From contig JABDPF010000063.1 of assembly GCA_013042915.1 (NCBI GenBank), positions 1 to 61,196 on the forward strand: DNA of 61,196 nucleotides. Direction: 5' to 3'. The notes below the pieces were generated by a model. That model was not told the origin of the DNA, made no database searches, and was given only the letters and a program-made list of their open reading frames with translations. Of this stretch, positions 1-7,061 are shown piece by piece (within the stretch, counting starts at the first letter, position 1; each line of letters opens with the position of its first letter). The translations under genes were made by a program, and so were the position numbers. Source of the stretch: Lysobacterales bacterium (GTDB taxonomy: Bacteria > Pseudomonadota > Gammaproteobacteria > Xanthomonadales > SZUA-36).

Positions 1-96
1 GGCCACGGCATCACGCCCGATGTCGATCCCGACCATCTCCAGGCACTGATCGCAGCGGTAGCCGAATTCAGCCCGGCGCTTCACCGGGGGAATTGA
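1..96 (+). CDS. hemE: Uroporphyrinogen decarboxylase, C-terminal fragment
   Basis: An open frame runs from the first base of the window to a TGA at 94-96 and encodes the last 31 residues of a protein. The fragment begins with GHGI and continues with DVDPDHLQALIAAV, which matches the conserved C-terminus of HemE (LGHGI...V.PEH...V.AV). HemE decarboxylates uroporphyrinogen III to coproporphyrinogen III in haem synthesis. The stop lies inside the 3' end of the convergent kinase gene, giving a 29-bp overlap. The identification rests on a short motif only, because the catalytic part is outside the window. Confidence 0.75.
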   Translation, partial: GHGITPDVDPDHLQALIAAVAEFSPALHRGN

Positions 97-1129
97 CCGC
101 CCATCGCCAGGCCAGCACCTGGCGCAAGAGGGCCCTGTGGAGCGTCGATTCCAGCACGGGCGGCGGGACCTGGTGTCTGGACACACCCTCCACCTCGTTC
201 ACCGGTTCTACCACCAGGTGGGACGGACTCGGCAGGCTGCTTCCCCCGACCGTACCGATCGTCAGCACGAGATGGCCGGCACCGGAGGGCAGGCCCCCTC
301 GGCCGATGCTCCAGGACACACCCAGCCGCTCGAGCATTTTACCGATGATTCGCTCCAGGCAGGGCTCCAGTTCGAGGCGGCAATGCAGGCCCGACAGCGC
401 AGTGAACGATCTCGTCGGATAGCGCTCCTGGAACCTGGCCGAGCCCAGTACGACTTCAAACCGGGCTCCGCCGCCCGCCGCCCGGTTGCATGCAATGGTC
501 CCGTTCATGCGAGAGACGAGTTCCCTGCAAAGTGCGAGTCCCATCCCGCTGCCGGGTATGGCCGTGGCGCCGACACCTCGATCCCCAGCCTCGAAAATTT
601 GCTCGCGCAGCTCGGGCGGCACACCGCTTCCACCGTCCTGCAGGCAGAGTAAGATCGAATCGTCCCGGTCTCGCGCAGACAGCAAGATGTCCGTGCCGGG
701 TGCAAATTTCACGGCATTCGCCAGCAAATTGTCCAGCACCTGCCGAAGGCAGCGCGCCTCGACCCGCCAATACGTCGACAGGCCTGTCGAAAGTTCGAGC
801 AGGAGGCGTCCGCCCGTCCGCAGCACGGCCGGGGTGTGGGCCATGGTGGCCTGCTCCAGAAGCCGGACGCCGTTGACGGGCTGCGGCTGGTGATCTGGCG
901 AAGCGGGCGACCGCATCTCGGAAGATGTCGTTCCGAGCAGGAAGCGTGCCTGGGCCGTCGATTCCTCTATCGCCTCCAGCCAATGCAATTGCTCAGGCTC
1001 CAGCCGCGAAGACTTCAGTAGCTGAGTCATTCCCGCCAGCCCGCTGACGATATTGGCGAGTTCATGGCGCAGCATGGAGAGCTCGCTGGCAGCCCCAGCA
1101 GGAACCCGAGTCTGTTTGAATTGCCCCAT
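68..1129 (-). CDS. Soluble sensor histidine kinase with degenerate C-terminal domain
   Basis: This 353-residue protein has no membrane segment or recognisable sensor domain. An H-box (LRHELANIVSG, His22) starts almost at the N-terminus. It is followed by an HATPase_c domain with N-box N134/N138, a G1 box DGGSG at about 165-169 and a G2 box GSGMGL at about 193-198. Residues about 235-353 match no family I recognise; they may be a degenerate receiver-like domain, but I see no phospho-acceptor pattern. GAGGAG lies eight bases before the ATG, which supports this start. No response regulator is adjacent. The 3' end overlaps hemE on the other strand. Confidence 0.8.
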   Translation of the reverse strand: MGQFKQTRVPAGAASELSMLRHELANIVSGLAGMTQLLKSSRLEPEQLHWLEAIEESTAQARFLLGTTSSEMRSPASPDHQPQPVNGVRLLEQATMAHTPAVLRTGGRLLLELSTGLSTYWRVEARCLRQVLDNLLANAVKFAPGTDILLSARDRDDSILLCLQDGGSGVPPELREQIFEAGDRGVGATAIPGSGMGLALCRELVSRMNGTIACNRAAGGGARFEVVLGSARFQERYPTRSFTALSGLHCRLELEPCLERIIGKMLERLGVSWSIGRGGLPSGAGHLVLTIGTVGGSSLPSPSHLVVEPVNEVEGVSRHQVPPPVLESTLHRALLRQVLAWRWAVNSPGEAPG

Positions 1130-1295
1130 TCGTTACTCCTCAAGACACCACGTTCCCGGCCTCCAACCGGAGAGCCGAGGGGGCGCGCGGTGCCCGCAGG
1201 CTTCTCAATTTACAGCCGTTTTTCGGCCGAATCAACCACGACCGTGACCTTCGGGACATGATATTCTCGCCACGGATCCCCTACATTCGAAGCCG

Positions 1296-2762
1296 ATGCC
1301 CGTACGATTCCTCATATCCATCGCGATTTTCCTGCTGGCCTTGCTGATGCTGTTCCTGGTACTCGTTGCCTCGGAAACCGCGCTGACGGTTTGGCACTAC
1401 CTGAAGCAGGCTCCCTTGTGGGTACAGGTCGGATACGGCGTCGTGCTTGCCGGCCTTCCCCTGCTCACCCTGGTATTTTTCTGGAACTGGTTGCGGCCAA
1501 AGCGCAAGTCGAAGAAAACCGCTGAGCGGGCCGAGCTGAGCGTCGAGGCATTGCAGGAGGACCTGGTCTCGTCCGCCCGCACCGGCATCGACGTCTCGGA
1601 GGCCTTGGAAGAACTGCACGAGCAGCGCAGGCGTCGCGGCAGCGGCGAGATCTACATCGCGGTTTTTGGCGAGGTGAGTAGCGGCAAGAGCAGCCTGGTG
1701 CGGGCGCTGTTGCCTGAAGCCGGGGCGGCCTCGGATCCACGCGCTGGAACCACGGTCACGATCAACCACTACGCCTGGACGGCACCTTCGGGAGACCGCG
1801 TCGTGATCGCCGACCTGCCGGGTTTTAACCTGGAGGATGATCGTGAGGCCGTGGAGGAGACCCGCCGGGCACACCTGGTCATCTTCCTGTGCGATGGCGA
1901 TCTGACAGCCACCCAGACAGAGCAGGTGATGTTTCTCAAAAAGCTGGAAAAGCCGTTGCTGCTGGCCTTGAACAAGTCCGACCGCTATTCGGACGGGGAA
2001 CTCGAGACGGTTCTGGACGCCCTCCGCGCCAAAACCGGACTGAGCGACCAAAATGTCGTCGCCATTCAGAGCGGTGGCCGCGAGGAAATCATTCGCCTGC
2101 TCGGCGAAGGCATCGAGCGCCGTGAAACCCGCCAGCGCTCGGCGGAGATCGGGGCCCTGCGCAACGCCGTGCAGCGGCATCTTGACCATAATCCCGAACT
2201 GATGGAGTCGTTGCGGGAGACGGCGGTGTTGATGCTGGCCAGCGAAAAACTGGAGGCCGCTCGTGATCGACACCGAGAGGAAAAATCCGATGAATTGATC
2301 AGCCGATATTCACGGCGCGCCGTGATCGGCGCCCTGGCCGCGGTCGCTCCCGGCTCGGACATCGTGATCCAGGGTGTGTTGGCAACCAAGTTGATTCGCG
2401 AGCTGTCACGCCTCTACGACGTACCGGTCAAGGAAATAGAGATCGAGTCCTTTCTGCAACTGGCGGGAGGAAAGATCAAGAACATGACCGCCCTGACCCT
2501 GGCCATCGCCGGCAACGCGCTGAAGGCGTTTCCCGGCCTCGGAACCATCTCGGGCGGAGTGGTTCATGCCGTCGCTTATGGCATGATATTCGACAGCCTT
2601 GGCCGGGCGGCAGCCCAGACCATGGCGAGCCGCGGTGAGTTGCGGGCCTACCCCGCCGCCGAGGCTTTCGAGGACCTTCTTCATGAACATCTGGAATCAG
2701 GTGCAGTTCGCTTTGCGAAGATGGCGGTCTCCAGCCGCGACAGCGAACGAGACCGCGGCTGA
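1296..2762 (+). CDS. Membrane-anchored Era/TrmE-like GTPase with DUF697-type C-terminus
   Basis: The 488-residue protein begins with two hydrophobic segments (about 5-28 and 44-66). A basic linker then leads to a GTPase domain with P-loop GEVSSGKS (125-132), G3 DLPG (173-176) and G4 NKSD (226-229). The C-terminal third has alternating hydrophobic helices (AVIGALAAVAPGSDIVIQG) like DUF697 proteins such as YcjF. The predicted site is the inner membrane, with the G domain in the cytoplasm. The 3' end overlaps the next gene, a second GTPase of the same design, so the pair is probably co-translated. The substrate or process is unknown. Confidence 0.8.
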   Translation: MPVRFLISIAIFLLALLMLFLVLVASETALTVWHYLKQAPLWVQVGYGVVLAGLPLLTLVFFWNWLRPKRKSKKTAERAELSVEALQEDLVSSARTGIDVSEALEELHEQRRRRGSGEIYIAVFGEVSSGKSSLVRALLPEAGAASDPRAGTTVTINHYAWTAPSGDRVVIADLPGFNLEDDREAVEETRRAHLVIFLCDGDLTATQTEQVMFLKKLEKPLLLALNKSDRYSDGELETVLDALRAKTGLSDQNVVAIQSGGREEIIRLLGEGIERRETRQRSAEIGALRNAVQRHLDHNPELMESLRETAVLMLASEKLEAARDRHREEKSDELISRYSRRAVIGALAAVAPGSDIVIQGVLATKLIRELSRLYDVPVKEIEIESFLQLAGGKIKNMTALTLAIAGNALKAFPGLGTISGGVVHAVAYGMIFDSLGRAAAQTMASRGELRAYPAAEAFEDLLHEHLESGAVRFAKMAVSSRDSERDRG

Positions 2763-4032
2763 CCATCACCTCCTCGAGGCGCATCGCAACATTCGCGAGC
2801 TGATCTCGGACCATTCCATACCGGCCTCGGTTCGGTCTGAGCTGACCGAGGAATTCGAGGAAATCGAGGCCATCTCGACGAAGCTTCGCGACAGCGAGAT
2901 CCATATCGCCGCATTCGGCCGTGTCGGGGTCGGTAAATCTTCCTTGTTGAATGCTTTGCTTAACGAAGAGGCCTTCAGCACCAGCCCCCTGCACGGGGAG
3001 ACCCGTGAAGAGGCACGGGCGGCCTGGCGAAGCCACCGGGACGGCAACGTCGTATTGGTCGATACACCCGGCCTCGACGAGCTCGACGGCGAAGCCCGCA
3101 GCGATCTCGCCGAACGGCTCAGCCGTCGCTCCGATGTCATCCTGATGGTTTGCGATGCCGACCTGACGCGCACCGAATTCAATTCCCTGCGACAGCTCGC
3201 CGGGGCCAGCCGGGCCGTACTGCTGGTTTTCAATAAATCCGACCGGTATACCGCGCAAGAGACCCGCCTGCTGTTACAGAGATTGCGCGAACGCTGCGCC
3301 GGATTGTTGCCGCCCGAGCGCGTGATCGCGGCCAGTGCGGACCCGAGGCCGCAAACGGTCATTGAATCCGGGCCTGACGGCCGTGAAGTCGAACGGAACC
3401 GAACACGCCCGCCTGATACCGATGAGCTGAAGGCCTGCCTGTGGAAGCTGGTGGAGTCAGAGGGACAGTCACTGGCGGCCCTGAATGCGGCGCTGTTTGC
3501 CAGTGAACTGGACGAGAAAATTGCCACCCGCATCGTCGAAGCGCGCCGTTCCGTGGCCGAAAAAGTGATTCGCAAGTATTGCCTGGCCAAGGGTGTCGTG
3601 GTGGCGTTCAACCCGGTACCCGTGACCGATCTGCTCGCCGCCGCGGGCACCGACGTGGCCATGGTGTTGCACCTGGGTGAAATCTACGGTTTTCGCATGA
3701 CACGCCGGGAGGCATCCAAGCTGTTACTGACCATATCGGCGCAGCTGATCGCGTTGATGGGGGCCTACTGGGGCATGAACCTGGTCTCCAGTGCGCTGAA
3801 GACCGTCAGCGCCGGCTTGACCACGGCTCTCACGGCCACCTCGCAAGGAGCGCTGGCGTGGTACGCCACCTACCTGACCGGAAAAATGGCGCAGACCTGG
3901 TTCAGTCGGGGCAAATCCTGGGGCAATGCCGGCCCGCGTGAGACCGCCCGGAGTATCCTCGCATCACTGGACCGGGAGGCACTGCTGCGCACCGCGACGG
4001 ACGACCTCGGCTCGCGCGTCCGCCGCCGCTAG
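2683..4032 (+). CDS. Second Era-like GTPase with hydrophobic C-terminal domain
   Basis: From the ATG at 2683 the protein has 449 residues. A GAGG lies about ten bases upstream; the longer frame opening at 2599 would add an arginine- and proline-rich leader that looks like out-of-frame translation. The P-loop is GRVGVGKS (79-86), G3 is DTPG (127-130) and G4 is NKSD (184-187). The C-terminal part contains helices (CLAKGVVVAFNPVPVTDLL, then a long hydrophobic stretch near 330-400) like the DUF697 family. There is no N-terminal membrane pair, unlike its upstream partner. It overlaps that gene by 80 bp, which suggests coupled expression and perhaps a heteromeric GTPase pair. Confidence 0.8.
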   Translation: MNIWNQVQFALRRWRSPAATANETAADHHLLEAHRNIRELISDHSIPASVRSELTEEFEEIEAISTKLRDSEIHIAAFGRVGVGKSSLLNALLNEEAFSTSPLHGETREEARAAWRSHRDGNVVLVDTPGLDELDGEARSDLAERLSRRSDVILMVCDADLTRTEFNSLRQLAGASRAVLLVFNKSDRYTAQETRLLLQRLRERCAGLLPPERVIAASADPRPQTVIESGPDGREVERNRTRPPDTDELKACLWKLVESEGQSLAALNAALFASELDEKIATRIVEARRSVAEKVIRKYCLAKGVVVAFNPVPVTDLLAAAGTDVAMVLHLGEIYGFRMTRREASKLLLTISAQLIALMGAYWGMNLVSSALKTVSAGLTTALTATSQGALAWYATYLTGKMAQTWFSRGKSWGNAGPRETARSILASLDREALLRTATDDLGSRVRRR

Positions 4033-4091
4033 ATTCCCTGCCCCCTCGAGGCCCTGAACGCTGAGCGGTTGCTGTCGCGATCCTGCTGTCT

Positions 4092-4122
4092 GGAAAAAGG
4101 CCGGCGTAACCCGTTTACGCCG
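4092..4122 (-). terminator. Intrinsic terminator of the ECF sigma/DUF4097 operon
   Basis: Perfect 8-bp arms CGGCGTAA (4102-4109) and TTACGCCG (4115-4122) enclose a five-base loop. On the minus strand the stem is followed by GCCTTTTT. It lies just past the stop of the DUF4097 gene at 4166, so it probably ends the leftward operon. Confidence 0.65.
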
Positions 4123-4165
4123 ACCCAACCCTCTTGCCTGTCTTGAAAAATCGAACTGCGACCGT

Positions 4166-5059
4166 TCATTCTCTGCGAATCGTGATATCCCCGCTGAAGG
4201 ACTCGAGCCGAATGCGGGCACCGTTGCTGCCGAGCCGCGTTTTTAGGGTTGATCCCGGTCCCCGGGAAACTTTCTCCACCTCGCCAAAGTCGGACCGGAT
4301 ATTGCCGCTGTAGCTCTGGGCGGTGAACGACGCCTCCTGGTCTGCCGGCAGTCGCAGGTGGAAGTCGCCACTCATGGAATCGCCTGTCAGCCGACCGTCG
4401 TTGGCCAACTCCAGGGCGACCACGATGTCGCCCGACACCGACTCGAACCGGGCCCGATCGACCACGTCCGACTTGACCGACATGTCACCGGACACCGTGC
4501 TCGCTTCGACTTCTCCGCTGATGCCCTCCAGGCTCACGTCGCCACTCACCGATTCCACATCGATGCGATTGGCGGAGCCCTCGAACTCGATCTCACCGCT
4601 CACGGTGGACATGTCCACGCGGTTTGATTCCGCCTCCACTTCGACATCGCCGCTGACCGTATTGAGCAGAATCGTCTCACCGCGGCTGCCCTCTACCGTC
4701 AGGTCCGAGCTGACGCCTTCGGCCTCGATGCTGGCACCCTCGGGCACCATCAGTTCGAGATGGGTTGGGTCAACGCGGCGCTGATTGCGCTTGTTTCGCA
4801 CTTCCACGCGCAGACCGTTCGAGGTCGCCTCGATCTCGACCTTCTCCACGTCGTCAGCGACGCGACCGGTAATGCGAACTTCGTTACGCTCCCAGGTCCT
4901 GAACTCCACGCTGCCGGCGAGGTTCTCTACCTGGACCAGTCCGTCGGCTGATATCTCGTGTGTGCTGTCAATTTCCTCGGCCGACACCGCGGCGAGCGGC
5001 GCCGTCAGTACCACGGCCAGGGACCAGCCCAAAAGATGTTTCGTTGCACGGGTATTCAT
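4166..5059 (-). CDS. Exported DUF4097-family beta-repeat protein
   Basis: The protein has about 297 residues from the ATG at 5059, which follows GGAG by nine bases and overlaps the upstream stop as ATGA. The in-frame ATG 15 bases earlier lies over the ribosome site. A signal peptide (residues 1 to about 27, ending AAVSA) precedes a repetitive body. At least eight copies of an SGD/SGE/SGN corner occur, such as TVSGDVEVE, SVSGDVSLE, SVSGDIVVA and SFSGDITIR. This is typical of the DUF4097 (putative adhesin) beta-helix. It is the last gene of an ECF sigma operon, so it is probably an envelope protein under, or feeding into, that signalling system. Its biochemical role is unknown. Confidence 0.8.
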   Translation of the reverse strand: MNTRATKHLLGWSLAVVLTAPLAAVSAEEIDSTHEISADGLVQVENLAGSVEFRTWERNEVRITGRVADDVEKVEIEATSNGLRVEVRNKRNQRRVDPTHLELMVPEGASIEAEGVSSDLTVEGSRGETILLNTVSGDVEVEAESNRVDMSTVSGEIEFEGSANRIDVESVSGDVSLEGISGEVEASTVSGDMSVKSDVVDRARFESVSGDIVVALELANDGRLTGDSMSGDFHLRLPADQEASFTAQSYSGNIRSDFGEVEKVSRGPGSTLKTRLGSNGARIRLESFSGDITIRRE

Positions 5060-5643
5060 ATGGTCAGTCTCCAATTGCTGTGATCAAGCGCGGCCAGTTG
5101 ACGGAGAAAGCCGAGCTGCCGCGCTCTGAGTTCCAGCATTTTCCGGTTGAGAAATGGGTCATTCGGGTTGTCGGCCAGCGCATCTTCCAGGGCCGATACG
5201 ACCCGCTGCAGTTCCGACCATCCATTTTCGATCTTGTCGAGGGTTGGCGCCTCCAGGCGATCACGGGAATCTCCCAGCGGCTTGAATTCACGAAATGCCG
5301 CCAGGTATTCGACCTCGGCGCCCACCAAGCCGGCCGGGATCGGCGCAAGGTTCGGAACCGTCGTTTCTGCAGTCTGCATCGGTTGTGGCGTTCGGTTCGG
5401 GGTGGGCGACTCAGGCACCCAGTTGAACACCAGCGCCAGGACCACGGTGGCAGCCAAGGCAGCCGGCGCCCAACGCTTCAGGGCAAGTCGACCGCGCCGC
5501 GATGAGGACCGGAGGGGTTCGTGCACCGCCAGGGCATCGAGGCGAGCCGAGACCTCAGGCCACGGATCGTTGTCCGGCTCCAGCTCCCGGGGCAGCTCTT
5601 CGAGTCTCTTCAACAGTTCTCGTTCGTTCATCTTCGGTTTCAC
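5056..5643 (-). CDS. Putative membrane-anchored anti-sigma factor
   Basis: The 195-residue protein has an acidic N-terminus (about 1-60), one membrane segment at about 58-75 (APAALAATVVLALVFNWV) and a periplasmic domain rich in helices. It follows the ECF sigma gene with a GTGA stop/start overlap; an ATG four codons later is an alternative start. Position and single-pass layout suggest an anti-sigma factor or sigma regulator. I see no zinc-binding HxxxCxxC motif of the ZAS class, so this function is inferred from context. The stop overlaps the DUF4097 start. Confidence 0.65.
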   Translation of the reverse strand: MKPKMNERELLKRLEELPRELEPDNDPWPEVSARLDALAVHEPLRSSSRRGRLALKRWAPAALAATVVLALVFNWVPESPTPNRTPQPMQTAETTVPNLAPIPAGLVGAEVEYLAAFREFKPLGDSRDRLEAPTLDKIENGWSELQRVVSALEDALADNPNDPFLNRKMLELRARQLGFLRQLAALDHSNWRLTI

Positions 5644-6215
5644 TTTTCAAGTTCCTCGCGAACCAACTTCCGCGCGCGGTGCAGCTGGGCTTTGGATGAA
5701 CCTACCGCCATGCCCGCGATTTCCGCGATCTCCGCATGGCTGTAGCCTTCGATATCAAACAGGACCAGTACCGTGCGAGCCCGTTCCGGCAACTTCGCGA
5801 TTGCCTGCTCGAGGTCCATGCGCTGGTCCTCGTAAACGTCCTTGGCTCCGGTGGCGGTGCGCTCAGCCTCGCCCTCGAGCGCCGTCTCCCGCTCCAGGCG
5901 CCTGACCCGAATTCGACGATCGCTGAGCGCCACGTTGACCGAGAGGCGGTGCAGCCAGGTAGCGAAGCGTGCCTCACCACGAAAACTGCCCAGTTTTTGC
6001 CAGGCGCGAACGAACGCTTCCTGCAGCAGATCCTCTGCAAGCGCCGGATCGTTACCTGCAATTCGCCACAACACGGCATAGATGCGATTGCGATGCTGCC
6101 GGTATAAGCGCTCGAAGGCATGTCGGTCTCCCTGCTGCGCGCGCCGCACCAGGTCGCTTTCATCCTCCGGCTCAATTGTCATCGGCTCAAGCGGTGCCAC
6201 GGCCCCGTAATTCAT
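5640..6215 (-). CDS. ECF RNA polymerase sigma factor (sigma-70 family)
   Basis: This 191-residue protein has a sigma-2 region at about 25-95, with LAEDLLQEAFVRAWQKL and the -10 recognition stretch FATWLHRLSVN. A sigma-4 helix-turn-helix follows at about 140-188 (LPERARTVLVLFDIEGYSHAEIA). There is no additional C-terminal extension. It directs RNA polymerase to a specific promoter set, probably in response to an envelope signal released by the next gene's product. It is the first gene of a three-gene overlapping operon. The start at 6215 is tentative; a downstream in-frame ATG (MTIEPEDES) is also possible. Confidence 0.88.
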   Translation of the reverse strand: MNYGAVAPLEPMTIEPEDESDLVRRAQQGDRHAFERLYRQHRNRIYAVLWRIAGNDPALAEDLLQEAFVRAWQKLGSFRGEARFATWLHRLSVNVALSDRRIRVRRLERETALEGEAERTATGAKDVYEDQRMDLEQAIAKLPERARTVLVLFDIEGYSHAEIAEIAGMAVGSSKAQLHRARKLVREELEK

Positions 6216-6263
6216 GAAGGTTAGATTCGATCAAGGTAATTAAGGTTTAAATCGGGAAGAAGG

Positions 6264-6845
6264 TCAATTCGCTTCGGGGGCAGGGATCAGCGTTTCGATG
6301 ACGTGGTCCAGGTAGGCCTCGAATGCTTCGCTGCTGAGCGACGGAGTCTGATGCTGTCGCTGGAGCTGCAGGAATCCGAGGTAGACCGAGTACGTCAGGC
6401 GGGCCCGGTATTGGGCTTCGTCGGGGGGCATTCCCAGTTCCTCGAAGGCGACAGCAATGTGCTTCATCCGTCGCTCGGCCACGCGCTCGAGCACCGGCTC
6501 GACCTGCGGATGCCCCGCGGCGGCCAATAGTTCACTGTACACCTCGTGGGTGAACGTTTCTTTACCGACCCGGCGGAAAAACGTTACCAGGCGTTCGCTC
6601 GGGTCGTGAATTTCCCCCAGCGACTTGTTCAGATTCCGGCGGTCGTGGCTTTCCCACAGCGAAAGCGCCTGTTCCAGCAATGCCTCGCGTCCGGGGAAGT
6701 GCCAGTAAAAGCTGCCTTTCGTTACCCCCATCCTGCGCGCGAGGGGCTCAATGGCGAGAGCCTGTATACCCTTCTCCGCCATCAGTTGCAGGGCGGCCAT
6801 CTCCCAGTCCGCAGCCGTCAGCGTTTCTTTATCGTTGCGTCTCAC
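6264..6845 (-). CDS. TetR-family transcriptional repressor
   Basis: The protein has an N-terminal helix-turn-helix (LAIEPLARRMGVTKGSFYWHF) and an all-helical ligand-binding C-terminal half, 193 residues from GTG 6845. That GTG is preceded by AGGA at seven bases. The frame extends to an ATG at 6941, but the extension is cysteine-rich and unlike TetR proteins, and that ATG sits inside the palindrome that looks like its own operator; I therefore prefer the GTG. It is divergent from fadE, so it probably senses acyl-CoA or a fatty acid and represses fatty-acid oxidation. The ligand is inferred, not shown. Confidence 0.85.
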   Translation of the reverse strand: MRRNDKETLTAADWEMAALQLMAEKGIQALAIEPLARRMGVTKGSFYWHFPGREALLEQALSLWESHDRRNLNKSLGEIHDPSERLVTFFRRVGKETFTHEVYSELLAAAGHPQVEPVLERVAERRMKHIAVAFEELGMPPDEAQYRARLTYSVYLGFLQLQRQHQTPSLSSEAFEAYLDHVIETLIPAPEAN

Positions 6846-6920
6846 GAATTTTCCTGTTTCGGAGGGGTGAGATCTCTGGAATTCGACCAAGTTTACCGCT
6901 TTATCGCATCTGCAGTTGAC

Positions 6921-6957
6921 TTGACACGAGCAGTTTTCCATACTCTACCGTATGGAA
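6921..6957 (+). promoter_or_regulatory. Palindromic operator and -35 region between tetR and fadE
   Basis: Perfect 8-bp inverted arms TTCCATAC (6936-6943) and GTATGGAA (6950-6957) are separated by six bases. A consensus -35 hexamer TTGACA lies at 6921-6926, so the palindrome would cover the -10 region of a rightward fadE promoter. Spacing, symmetry and position between a TetR gene and its divergent neighbour fit a TetR operator. The exact -10 (TACCGT or an overlapping hexamer) is not clear. Confidence 0.6.
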
Positions 6958-7061
6958 CAAGCGTTTCGGCGCTGAAGTGTGCGTCGGAACCTGCCTGTAG
7001 GACTGATTGTCGTACATGAGAGATACACGGGAATAAGACATCCCAACGCTGGAGGTTTGAC

